NCBI GenBank assembly: GCA_963704335.1
Contig: OY969889.1
Coordinates: 2,666,001-2,730,000, forward strand
Direction of reading: 5' to 3'
Length of the DNA: 64,000 nt
Origin: PALSA-612 sp963704335
Lineage (GTDB): Bacteria > Actinomycetota > Thermoleophilia > Gaiellales > Gaiellaceae
The position numbers were made by a program, and so were the translations under genes. Position 1 is the first letter of the stretch. Every line of letters starts with the position of its first letter. Shown here one piece after another: positions 24,514 through 31,600 of this stretch. Below the pieces are notes generated by a model, which had not been told where the DNA came from, ran no database searches, and was given only the letters and a program-made list of their open reading frames with translations.

Positions 24514-24656
24514 TCAGTAGTCCTGAACGCGCTCATCTGTGTCAGAAGTGTGCCATTTGCGGGCCTTTTCACTCTCGGGCCGTGGCGCGAGCGACCGCGA
24601 ATCGTTACGCTCGCAGCGGGGAGGAGGATGGTGGCCTCCGGGTCCTTCGGACCGTC
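24514..24656 (-). other. 143-base gap between ftsI and murE with two small hairpins
   Basis: Right after the ftsI stop, GGTCC-GAA-GGACC (24640-24652) forms a 5-bp hairpin. Farther on, GCGAGCG (24587-24593) pairs with CGCTCGC (24608-24614). Neither is followed by a U-run, so they are not obvious terminators. No ORF or clear promoter was recognised; an internal promoter for murE cannot be excluded. Confidence 0.35.
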
Positions 24657-26351
24657 CTAGCCGGACGTGGCTAGTGAGGCCGGGTCGTCGGGGGGAACCT
24701 CGAGGTACTGGAGCGCGAAGTCCGCGATGCGCTTGAACGCCGGCGCTGCGACGGTGCCGCCCCAGATGGCTCCGCGCGGCTCGTCCACCGAGACGAGGAT
24801 GACGAAGCGCGGCCTGCTCGCGGGAACGATGCCGATGAACGAGGCGACGTAGTTCGACTCCGAGTAGCCGCCGTTCACGGGATCCGGCTTGGCCGCAGTC
24901 CCGGTCTTGCCGGCGATCGTGTACCCGGGCACGGCGGCGAGCGTGCCTGTCCCCTCGAGCACCACGTTCTCGAGCATCCGCAGCACCTGGTCGGCGATCG
25001 GCGCGGAGAGCACGCGCCTGCGCTCCGGCCTCGCGCGTCCCCCGCCGCTCACGTGGTCGACGAGGTGAGGCGCGATCCACATGCCGCCGTTGGCGACCGC
25101 CGCGTACGCCGCGGCCATCTGCACGGCCGTGACCCCGATGCCCTGGCCGATAGGGACGTTGCCGATCGTCGAGCCGGACCAGCGCTCGACCGGCAGCACG
25201 ATGCCGGGCGTCTCGCCCGGGAAGTCGATCCCCGTCGGCTTCCCGAAGCCGAAGCGTTCGATCCACCGGCCGAGGCGCTGCGGGCCGAGCAGCTGTGCAA
25301 GCGTGATCGCGCCCACGTTCGATGAGCGCGCCAGGATCTGTCCGACCGTCATCGTCTCCGTGCCCCGTGGCTCCGCGTCGTGCACGACCCGGTCGGCGAC
25401 CTCGATTTCGTAGGGCAACGTGAACGGGCTGCTCTCGTTGACTAGGCCCTCCGAGAGAGCCCCGGCCACGGTCACGAGCTTGAACGTCGATCCCGGCTCG
25501 AATGTGTCCGTTACCGCCACGTTGCGATGGCGGTCGACGTCCGTCTGCGCGTAGGCGTTCGCATCGAAGCCAGGAGAGACCGCCATCGCGAGGACGCCGC
25601 CCGACTGCGCATCGAGCACAACTCCCGTGGCCCGGGCGGCTCCCCACTGCGACATCGTCGATCCGAGCACGGACTCGACGTTGGCCTGGATTGTGTGGTC
25701 GATGGTGAGAAAGACGTCCCGTCCCGGCCGCTCCGGGCTCGACTTGACGACATTGAGCACGCGACCGAACGGATCCTTCACGAACGTCTCGCTTCCGTCG
25801 CGTCCGCCGAGCATGCGCTCGAGCTGTAGCTCCAGGCCGGCGAGGCCGCGGTTGTCGGTGCCGGCGTAGCCCAGCACATGAGCGGCCACGGCACCCTGCG
25901 GGTACACGCGCCGCTCCTCGCGCAGGAAGCCGACGCCTGCCAGGTTTCGCCTCTCGAGCGCCTTGGCGCGCTCCGCATCCGCCTTCCTCACGACGTAGAC
26001 GAAGCCCTTCGACTTGTCGAGCAGTTGCGGGTACAGCACGTCAGCGTCGACGCCGAGCGTCTTCGCCGCGGCGAGTGCCACCTGACGCGGGCTCGTCACC
26101 TGTCGCGGATTCGCGTAGACCGTGACCGCCTCCTCGGCGATCGCGAGCTGAACTCCCATGCGATCGACGATCGTCCCTCGGCCGGCCGGAATGGTGACGG
26201 TCTCGCTCTGCTGGCTCGACGCGCGCTGGCTGAGGTCCGCCGCACGCACCGTCTGTAGCCACGTCGCCCGCCCCAGCGAAACGCCGAATACCACCAGCAA
26301 GAGGAGGAGGAGCAGGCGAATGCGGCGGTCGGACGGCCTCCGCGCGCGCAT
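24657..26351 (-). CDS. ftsI: Septal peptidoglycan transpeptidase FtsI (class B PBP)
   Basis: 564 residues: short basic cytoplasmic tail, one membrane helix (IRLLLLLLLVVFGVSLG), a pedestal domain with RGTIVDRMGVQLA near residue 58, and the transpeptidase domain. Active-site motifs are STFK (288-291, nucleophile serine), SSN (343-345) and KTGT (482-485). It crosslinks septal peptidoglycan together with FtsW. No C-terminal PASTA domains follow, unlike some actinobacterial and firmicute PBPs; the chain ends about 80 residues after KTGT. It overlaps the end of the FtsL-like gene. Confidence 0.96.
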   Translation of the reverse strand: MRARRPSDRRIRLLLLLLLVVFGVSLGRATWLQTVRAADLSQRASSQQSETVTIPAGRGTIVDRMGVQLAIAEEAVTVYANPRQVTSPRQVALAAAKTLGVDADVLYPQLLDKSKGFVYVVRKADAERAKALERRNLAGVGFLREERRVYPQGAVAAHVLGYAGTDNRGLAGLELQLERMLGGRDGSETFVKDPFGRVLNVVKSSPERPGRDVFLTIDHTIQANVESVLGSTMSQWGAARATGVVLDAQSGGVLAMAVSPGFDANAYAQTDVDRHRNVAVTDTFEPGSTFKLVTVAGALSEGLVNESSPFTLPYEIEVADRVVHDAEPRGTETMTVGQILARSSNVGAITLAQLLGPQRLGRWIERFGFGKPTGIDFPGETPGIVLPVERWSGSTIGNVPIGQGIGVTAVQMAAAYAAVANGGMWIAPHLVDHVSGGGRARPERRRVLSAPIADQVLRMLENVVLEGTGTLAAVPGYTIAGKTGTAAKPDPVNGGYSESNYVASFIGIVPASRPRFVILVSVDEPRGAIWGGTVAAPAFKRIADFALQYLEVPPDDPASLATSG

Positions 26352-26710
26352 TACCGAGGCAAGACGACGTATGTGGTCTGGTCGGGCAAAGCAGGCGTCG
26401 CGCCGAGCTCCTCGGCCGCGACCTTCTGGATACGGCCGGTCGACGCGGCGCTGGCGAGCTGAGAGGCTAGCGCGGCGTTCTCGGCGCGCAGCTTCGACCG
26501 CTTCTGGCCGAGCTCGTCATACGCGAGATTGACGCGGAGCACAGCCACGTTGAGCGCCACGACGCCGGCGAGCAGCGCGGCGACGACCACGATCCACACG
26601 ATCCCGCCCGCGAGCCGCCGCTGCGCGTTCCGCTGCGGTGCCTTCGCTTCCGCCTTGGGCGGCCGTGGACGGGTCGGCCGAGTCCGAGCTACCGGAGCAG
26701 CAGCTGCCAT
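26351..26710 (-). CDS. ftsL: FtsL/DivIC-like septum protein
   Basis: About 119 residues from ATG 26710, which shares its A with the rsmH stop (TGATG). A Pro/Arg/Ala-rich cytoplasmic tail of about 35 residues precedes one membrane helix (GGIVWIVVVAALLAGVVALN). A short coiled coil follows (YDELGQKRSKLRAENAALAS), then the small conserved tail with AAEELGATPAL. That layout and the position between rsmH and ftsI are those of FtsL, which forms the FtsQ-L-B complex. Sequence identity in this family is always low, so position carries much of the assignment. Confidence 0.82.
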   Translation of the reverse strand: MAAAAPVARTRPTRPRPPKAEAKAPQRNAQRRLAGGIVWIVVVAALLAGVVALNVAVLRVNLAYDELGQKRSKLRAENAALASQLASAASTGRIQKVAAEELGATPALPDQTTYVVLPR

Positions 26711-27666
26711 CAGACCTTCTCCGCGACGCGCAGCCGCGCCGATGCCGCACGCGGATTGAGCGCCACCTCGCGTGCGTCGGGCCGCACCGCTCGCGTCGTC
26801 AAGACGCGCAGCACGGGATCCTTGCCGCACGCGCAGATCGGAAAGTCCGGCGGACAGACACAGCCGCGCGCCTCGGCCCGGAAGAACCGCTTCACGATCC
26901 GGTCCTCGAGCGAGTGGAAACTGATGACGGCGATCCGGCCGTGCGGTCGCAGTAGCCGAATCGCCGCCGGTAGTGCCTCTTCGAGCTGCCCGAGCTCGTC
27001 GTTGACCGCAATCCGCAGCGCCTGAAAGACGCGCCTGGCCGGGTGGCCCTCGCCGAAGCGAGCCGGCGTCGGGATGGCGGTCTTGATCACGTCGACAAGC
27101 TCGCCCGAGCGAACGAACGGCTCACGCCGACGCCGCCGTGTGATGGCGCGGGCGATCTGACGGGCGTACCGCTCCTCGCCGTAGCGACGGAAGATCTCCA
27201 GCAGCTCGCGCTCGGGTGCGTCGTTGACGATGTCGGCCGCGGTCTCGTCGGCGGAGGGATCCATGCGCATGTCGAGCGGCGCGTCGACCGCGTACGAGAA
27301 ACCGCGCTCGGGGCGGTCGACCTGCATGCTGGAGACGCCGAGATCCAGCAGGATGGCGTCGACGCGGACGTCGTTCGTCGCCAGCTGGTCGAGCACGGTC
27401 GCGAATTCGCCGCGCAGGAACCGCGCCTGGACACCGGCGCGCTTACGAAAGCGCTCGAAGTACTGGCGAGCCGACGGATCGCGGTCGATGGCGATGAAGC
27501 GGCCCTTGCCGCCCATGTCGAGGGCCAGCAACTCGGCGTGGCCGCCGGCGCCGAACGTGGCGTCGACAACGGCTGCTCCGGGCTGGACGTCGAGCAGGCG
27601 CCGCACCTCGTCGGCGAGCACTGGGATGTGATCAGTCGCGCTTGGACGCAAGGCGTTCGGCAACAT
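26710..27666 (-). CDS. rsmH: 16S rRNA (cytosine1402-N4)-methyltransferase
   Basis: 318 residues from ATG 27666, overlapping the mraZ 3' end by 35 bases. Methylates N4 of C1402 in the ribosomal P site. Motifs: HIPVLADEVRRLLDV, VVDATFGAGGHAELLALDM (SAM binding), FIAIDRDPSA, ILLDLGVSSMQVDRPERGFS, PLDMRMDP, GEERYARQIARAI, VFQALRIAVNDELGQLEEAL and ISFHSLEDRIVKRFFR. A CxCPPxxPxCxC cluster near residue 280 (GCVCPPDFPICACG) is common in the family. Second gene of the dcw cluster, as usual. Confidence 0.97.
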   Translation of the reverse strand: MLPNALRPSATDHIPVLADEVRRLLDVQPGAAVVDATFGAGGHAELLALDMGGKGRFIAIDRDPSARQYFERFRKRAGVQARFLRGEFATVLDQLATNDVRVDAILLDLGVSSMQVDRPERGFSYAVDAPLDMRMDPSADETAADIVNDAPERELLEIFRRYGEERYARQIARAITRRRRREPFVRSGELVDVIKTAIPTPARFGEGHPARRVFQALRIAVNDELGQLEEALPAAIRLLRPHGRIAVISFHSLEDRIVKRFFRAEARGCVCPPDFPICACGKDPVLRVLTTRAVRPDAREVALNPRAASARLRVAEKV

Positions 27667-28063
27667 CCTCCGCCCTCCCTTCCACGTCTGCGATCTGCGT
27701 GCGCCACGAGGAGCGGTCCCAGATCTCGAGGTGGTCGTGAACTCCGGCCACGACGACGTCGCGCTCCAGCCCGGCGTGGCTTGCGAGCGGCGCGGGAACC
27801 ATCACGCGCCCCTGTTTGTCGAGTGTCGCCTCGGATGCACCGGAGAAGAAGTGCCGCTGGATCATCCGCTCGTCACGGCTGAGCGAGCCGAGCGCCGTCA
27901 GCTGCGCCGCGAGCTCCGCCCAGTCGGCCTTCGCATACGCATTGACGCAGCCGTCCAGGCCGCGGCTCAGCACGAGACCCTCCGGGAAGGAGTCTCGGAA
28001 CTTCGCCGGAAGCGTAAGCCGACCCTTTTCATCGAGCGTGTGCTCGTGCTCGCCGAGGAACAT
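27632..28063 (-). CDS. mraZ: Transcriptional regulator MraZ
   Basis: 143 residues from ATG 28063. Two swapped-hairpin AbrB/SpoVT-like halves: FLGEHEHTLDEKGRLTLPAK near the N-terminus and ASEATLDKQGRVMVPAPLAS near residue 77, each with the DxKGR/DKQGR DNA-binding signature. MraZ forms a ring and controls the dcw promoter. It is the first gene of the cluster, directly behind a promoter carrying three 10-base-spaced MraZ boxes (28088-28113), so autoregulation is strongly suggested. GGTGGGA 5 bases upstream may serve as ribosome binding site. Confidence 0.97.
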   Translation of the reverse strand: MFLGEHEHTLDEKGRLTLPAKFRDSFPEGLVLSRGLDGCVNAYAKADWAELAAQLTALGSLSRDERMIQRHFFSGASEATLDKQGRVMVPAPLASHAGLERDVVVAGVHDHLEIWDRSSWRTQIADVEGRAEDVAERLASKRD

Positions 28064-28087
28064 CGAATCCCACCGTTCATCGTTGGA

Positions 28088-28128
28088 CCACTTCGCCCCA
28101 CTTTAGACCACTCTCGACCGCAGCGCAA
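28088..28128 (-). promoter_or_regulatory. dcw promoter overlapped by three MraZ boxes
   Basis: On the minus strand the hexamers AAGTGG, AAGTGG and GAGTGG recur with an exact 10-base period (28088-28093, 28098-28103, 28108-28113), matching the repeated GTGG/TGGG arrangement of known MraZ sites. They coincide with a promoter: TTGCGC (28123-28128), 17 bases, TAAAGT (28100-28105). The middle box covers the -10, which fits repression by MraZ. Confidence 0.8.
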
Positions 28129-28143
28129 CCCCTGCGATCCCTC

Positions 28144-28950
28144 CTACAACGTCAACTGGCCTTCGTAGGGGCCACGGCCGGCGAGAACAGCCGCACCACA
28201 GCGTGATGCAAGCCTCAACGCCTCCTCGATAGGCATCCCGGCGGCCAAGCCGTATGTGAGGCCGGCAGCGAACGCGTCGCCGGCGCCGTACGCGTCGACC
28301 ACGGGTCCCGGTATTTCGCCAGGTGGGAATCGGCCGCCGGGCTCGACCGTGCCGCCGCGCGATCCTTCGGTGCGGACGATGTACCGGGGCGGGGGGTCGA
28401 GCCCGCCTTCGTAGCTCTCCCCCGTGTCGGCTGCGCTCGCGACGAGCACGTCCAGCTCCACGGCGGCCTCGCGAAGCACGGGCAGCTCCCGGGCCGAGGC
28501 CACCAGGACCTTCGCCTGCCGTGCCGCCCGGACCGCCGCCGGGTCGCCTCCCGTGAAGTAGACGCCGTCCACGTCCGACAGCTCGTCCCAGGCGAGCGGA
28601 TCGGAGCCGCGCGGCACGAGCTTCGGGCCGAGCAGCGTGATCGTCCGCTCCCCCTCCTCGTCGAGAAAGCAGACCGCGCGGCGCTGAGCCTCCTCGCGCC
28701 AGACGGCGTCGACGCGTACCCCGCGCCCGGTCAGCTCGTCGATCGCCCGGTGCCCAAGCGCGTCGTCGCCGAGGGCCGTGATCATCAGCGCGCTGCCGGC
28801 GAGCTTGCGCAATTGCACCGCAGCGTCGGCGCCACCGCCCGCTGCCTCCTGCCACGTCGCCGTGACCTGAACGATCTCGCCCGGGCGCGGCATGTGCTCG
28901 ACGACCAGGAAGTCCAGCCATTCGACGTGGCCCACGACCGCGACGTTCAT
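28144..28950 (-). CDS. PfkB-family carbohydrate/nucleoside kinase
   Basis: 268 residues from ATG 28950. Ribokinase-like fold: the N-terminus MNVAVVGHVEWLDFLVVEHM gives the first strand and the substrate lid region, EAAGGGADAAVQLRKL the di-glycine substrate hinge, and VVDAYGAGDAFAAGLTYGLA near the C-terminus contains the DxxGAGD anion hole and catalytic aspartate. The sugar or nucleoside substrate cannot be told. It lies upstream of mraZ on the same strand but is separated from it by the MraZ-regulated promoter; it is divergent from the sigma-factor gene with 42 bases between starts. Slightly shorter than typical (about 300). Confidence 0.85.
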   Translation of the reverse strand: MNVAVVGHVEWLDFLVVEHMPRPGEIVQVTATWQEAAGGGADAAVQLRKLAGSALMITALGDDALGHRAIDELTGRGVRVDAVWREEAQRRAVCFLDEEGERTITLLGPKLVPRGSDPLAWDELSDVDGVYFTGGDPAAVRAARQAKVLVASARELPVLREAAVELDVLVASAADTGESYEGGLDPPPRYIVRTEGSRGGTVEPGGRFPPGEIPGPVVDAYGAGDAFAAGLTYGLAAGMPIEEALRLASRCGAAVLAGRGPYEGQLTL

Positions 28951-28992
28951 ACGCCGAGTCTCACACTTCGACGCGGCGAGGCGTTAGAGCAC

Positions 28993-29454
28993 ATGATGGC
29001 ACCCGTGCAGGTTCCGCCGTTCGAGGAGTTCTATGCGGCAAATCGCATACGCGTGTACCGGCTACTCGTCCGCCGCCTGGGACGTCAGCAGGCAGAGGAT
29101 GCGTTCCAGGAGACGTTCCTGCGGGCATTGCGGGCATACGCCGGGTTACGGCACGCAGAGCAGCTCGGCGCCTGGGTGACGACGATCGCAGAGCACGTCG
29201 TCATCGACGCCCACCGGCGCAGCCGTGCAACGGACGAGCTGCAAGAGGCCGAGTCCTGGGACGGCCGTCCGGCGCATGCGGAGCTCGAGCATCTCGCCGG
29301 CGGCTTGCCGCCGACGGAGAGGGCCGCCGTCGTGCTCCGCTACGGCTACGACCTCGACTACGAGCAGATCGGTGCAGTGCTCGGATCGAACGCCACCGCC
29401 GCGAGGCAGGCTGCCTCGGCCGGCGTGCGCCGCTTACGAAAGGAGCTGGCATGA
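28993..29454 (+). CDS. ECF-type RNA polymerase sigma factor
   Basis: 153 residues from the tandem ATG at 28993. Sigma region 2 is FEEFYAANRIRVYRLLVRRL with GRQQAEDAFQETFLRALRAY, the usual ECF DA(F/V)QETFLRA signature, and AWVTTIAEHVVIDAHRRS. Region 4 is LPPTERAAVVLRYGYDLDYE with QIGAVLGSNATAARQAASAG, the helix-turn-helix. No anti-sigma gene is adjacent. Its stop overlaps the start of ogt (ATGA), so the sigma factor is translationally coupled to an alkylation repair gene, which may hint at a role in alkylation stress. That link is inference only. Confidence 0.87.
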   Translation: MMAPVQVPPFEEFYAANRIRVYRLLVRRLGRQQAEDAFQETFLRALRAYAGLRHAEQLGAWVTTIAEHVVIDAHRRSRATDELQEAESWDGRPAHAELEHLAGGLPPTERAAVVLRYGYDLDYEQIGAVLGSNATAARQAASAGVRRLRKELA

Positions 29455-30008
29455 CACTTCCTGCGACGCTCGACGCGCGCTTCCGGGAGGCGGCCTCCGC
29501 CGCCGGCCTGCTCGACGCCGCCTATGACGTCACCGACTCTCCCGTCGGCGAGCTGTTGCTCGCCGCGACAGACCGCGGAGTCTGCTGGATCGAGTTCGCG
29601 CCAGAGGAGACGCTCGAGCGCCTGGCACGCCAGGTCGGGACGCGACTGCTCCGCGTCCCTCGCCGCCTTACTACCGTCAGGCGTGAGCTCGACGAGTACT
29701 TCTCGGGCACCCGGACGACGTTCGACGTCGAGGTGGACGTGGCGACCGTACCGGCGTTCCAGCAGAACGTGCTCCGCGAGCTGGCTCGCGTTCCCTACGG
29801 CGAAGTGACGACGTACGGAGCTCTCGCCGGCCGCATCGGCAAGCCGCGGGCCGCCCGTGCCGTCGGCGGCGCGCTCAACCGGAATCCCGTTCCGATCATT
29901 CTCCCCTGCCACCGAGTCGTGGGCGCATCGGGCAACCTGGTCGGGTACGCGGGAGGGCTCGAGCGCAAGCAGGCGCTGCTGAAGCTGGAGGGCGCCGCCC
30001 TCGTCTGA
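29451..30008 (+). CDS. ogt: Methylated-DNA--protein-cysteine methyltransferase
   Basis: 185 residues. Suicide repair protein that removes the alkyl group from O6-alkylguanine onto its own cysteine. The acceptor is C153 in NPVPIILPCHRVVGASGNLV, preceded by the helix-turn-helix with the arginine finger (YGALAGRIGKPRAARAVGGA) and followed by YAGGLERKQALLKLE. The N-terminal ribonuclease-H-like domain is present. Single-domain Ogt type without the Ada regulatory part. Coupled to the sigma factor upstream by ATGA overlap; 55 bases precede the next gene. Confidence 0.96.
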   Translation: MTLPATLDARFREAASAAGLLDAAYDVTDSPVGELLLAATDRGVCWIEFAPEETLERLARQVGTRLLRVPRRLTTVRRELDEYFSGTRTTFDVEVDVATVPAFQQNVLRELARVPYGEVTTYGALAGRIGKPRAARAVGGALNRNPVPIILPCHRVVGASGNLVGYAGGLERKQALLKLEGAALV

Positions 30009-30035
30009 CTTGCCGCTTCCACTATGTAAGTGGTA

Positions 30036-30047
30036 ACTTACGTAAGT
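30036..30047. promoter_or_regulatory. Perfect 12-base palindrome ACTTACGTAAGT, probable ArsR-family operator
   Basis: Lies 16 bases before the chosen start of the ArsR gene. The adjacent left half GTAAGTGG (30026-30033) repeats as GTAAGTGG at 30042-30049, so the region contains both a direct repeat with 16-base period and the palindrome, the usual layout of an autoregulated winged-helix repressor site. Confidence 0.6.
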
Positions 30048-30063
30048 GGAGACTAACTCACAT

Positions 30064-30366
30064 GTGGCAATCGAGGCGCTCGCCGATCCGACGCGCCGGG
30101 CGATCCTCGAACGCCTGCTGGGCGGCCCCTTGGCGGTGAAGGACATCGCCAACGGGCTGCCCGTGAGCCGGCCGGCGGTCTCCCAGCATCTCGGCGTGCT
30201 CAAGCGGGCCGGCCTCGTCGACGAGCAGCGGCAGGGAACGTTTCGCCTCTACCGGCTGGAGCCGGGTGGCCTCGACGCTCTCCGCTCGTACCTCGACAAC
30301 TTCTGGTCGGCGGCTCTCGCGCAGTTCGCGCAGGCCGCGTCCGGCAAACAAGGGAGGAGCCCATGA
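30064..30366 (+). CDS. ArsR-family winged-helix transcriptional regulator
   Basis: About 100 residues from GTG 30064 (VAIEALADPTRRAILERLLG); GTG 30046 is in frame but overlaps the palindromic operator, and GGAG at 30048-30051 can serve the later start. The winged helix reads VKDIANGLPVSRPAVSQHLG then VLKRAGLVDEQRQGTFRLYR. No cysteine metal site is present, so it is of the non-metal subgroup commonly paired with SRPBCC proteins. Its stop overlaps the start of the SRPBCC gene (ATGA). Likely represses its own operon through the site at 30036-30047; the inducer is unknown. Confidence 0.87.
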   Translation: MAIEALADPTRRAILERLLGGPLAVKDIANGLPVSRPAVSQHLGVLKRAGLVDEQRQGTFRLYRLEPGGLDALRSYLDNFWSAALAQFAQAASGKQGRSP

Positions 30367-30809
30367 CTCAGCACACGGCAGTCGAGCCCGTGCGCAAGCA
30401 GATCTCGGTGGACTGCGATGTCGAGAGCGCGTTTCGCACGTTCACAGAAGACATCGCGACCTGGTGGCCCGTCGCGGGCCACTCGATCACCGGCGAGGAC
30501 GCGACGGCCGTCTTCGAGCCCGCCGTGGGCGGACGGATGTACGAGCGGGCCCCTGACGGGCAGGAACACGAGTGGGCGTCGATCCTCGTCTACGAGCCGC
30601 CGCACCGCGTCGTGCTCGAGTGGAAGGTCAACTCCGCCGCGCCGCCGACCGAGGTCGAAGTGCGGTTCAGCCCCGACGGCGACGGCACTCGCGTCGAGCT
30701 CGAGCACCGCGGCTGGGAGCAGTACGCGACCGGCGGCGCTGACGAGCGCGGGTCGTACGACACCGGCTGGACGCGGGTCCTCGACCGGTTCCGGCAGGCG
30801 GCAGCCTAG
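30363..30809 (+). CDS. SRPBCC (START-like, AHSA1 type) domain protein
   Basis: 148 residues. A single ligand-binding SRPBCC domain: VRKQISVDCDVESAFRTFTE with DIATWWPVAGHS at the N-terminus, EPAVGGRMYERAPDGQEHEW in the middle, VYEPPHRVVLEWKVN, and the TRVELEHRGWEQY strand before a long final helix. Proteins of this type bind hydrophobic ligands or modulate partner proteins; specific function unknown. The ArsR/SRPBCC gene pair is a recurrent bacterial arrangement. The TAG stop (30807-30809) shares its CTAG with the stop of the convergent regulator gene. Confidence 0.85.
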   Translation: MTQHTAVEPVRKQISVDCDVESAFRTFTEDIATWWPVAGHSITGEDATAVFEPAVGGRMYERAPDGQEHEWASILVYEPPHRVVLEWKVNSAAPPTEVEVRFSPDGDGTRVELEHRGWEQYATGGADERGSYDTGWTRVLDRFRQAAA

Positions 30810-31507
30810 GAACGTTCCGCGAACAACGGCAACATCAGCCGATAGCCCACCCCCCACTCGTTGAGCACGTACGGTGTGTCGCTGAGCTCTGCGAGCCGCC
30901 GACGCAGACGGCACGCGTGCGAGTCGACGGTGCGAGTCTTCCCCACCGATCGATAGCCCCAGACATCGCGCAGCAGCTCCTGCTTCGGGAAAACGTGGGT
31001 GGGCGCGGTCGCCAGCCTCGCGAGGAGGCCGTACTCCTTCGCAGGCAGCGGCAGCAGCCGCCCGTCCACGGTGACGCAGCGCGTCGGCAGGTCGATGACG
31101 ATCTCGCCGGCCTGAAGCACGTCTTCGGGAAGGGGCGTGTCGCTTCGGCGCAGTACCGCGCGAATCCGCGCGAGCAGCTCGTCGTAGTGGAACGGACGCG
31201 TGACGTAGTCGTCGCAGCCACGGTCGAACGCGCGCACCCGGTCGACTGCATCGGCCTCCGGATCGCCGAGGACGATCACGGGCACGCGCCGGTTCCACGA
31301 CCGCCCGGGCTCGCCCTCGCGAAGTCGGCGACAGAGGTCGACCTCGGTCGCGAGCAGAACGAGATCCGGGCGTAACCGCTCGGCTAGTGCGAGCGTCGCC
31401 TCCTCGTCATCGGCCCGCACGATCTCGAAGCCGTCCTCCGCGAGGTGGCGCTCGAGGAAGCTTCCGACGACCTCCTCCGGCTGCGCCAGGAGCAGTGCCT
31501 GTGACAT
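30806..31507 (-). CDS. OmpR-type response regulator with degenerate receiver domain
   Basis: 233 residues. The C-terminal winged helix is intact and OmpR/PhoB-like (LPAKEYGLLARLATAPTHVF, then KQELLRDVWGYRSVGKTRTV with DSHACRLRRRLAE). The receiver keeps the fold but lost all phosphorylation residues: the N-terminal acidic pair is replaced (LLLAQPEEVV), the phospho-acceptor aspartate and following loop are missing (DLVLLATEVDLCRRLR), the conserved Thr/Ser is Gly (VIVLGDPEADA) and the Lys is Arg (DDYVTRPF). No histidine kinase is adjacent. It probably acts constitutively or through a non-phosphate signal. Confidence 0.88.
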   Translation of the reverse strand: MSQALLLAQPEEVVGSFLERHLAEDGFEIVRADDEEATLALAERLRPDLVLLATEVDLCRRLREGEPGRSWNRRVPVIVLGDPEADAVDRVRAFDRGCDDYVTRPFHYDELLARIRAVLRRSDTPLPEDVLQAGEIVIDLPTRCVTVDGRLLPLPAKEYGLLARLATAPTHVFPKQELLRDVWGYRSVGKTRTVDSHACRLRRRLAELSDTPYVLNEWGVGYRLMLPLFAERS

Positions 31508-31600
31508 GGAGCGACCGTAGCGCGGTCATCGACGGCTGTCGAGATGTCCTTTCGCGCGAATCTGTGCCGAGTTTTCTACAACCGTCGCAACCGGCCGCGC

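Noticed and set aside
24514..25647. Long minus-strand frame of about 377 residues
   Set aside because: Antisense-style Arg/Gly/Ala-rich translation in another frame of ftsI; no family features and wholly inside a confident gene.
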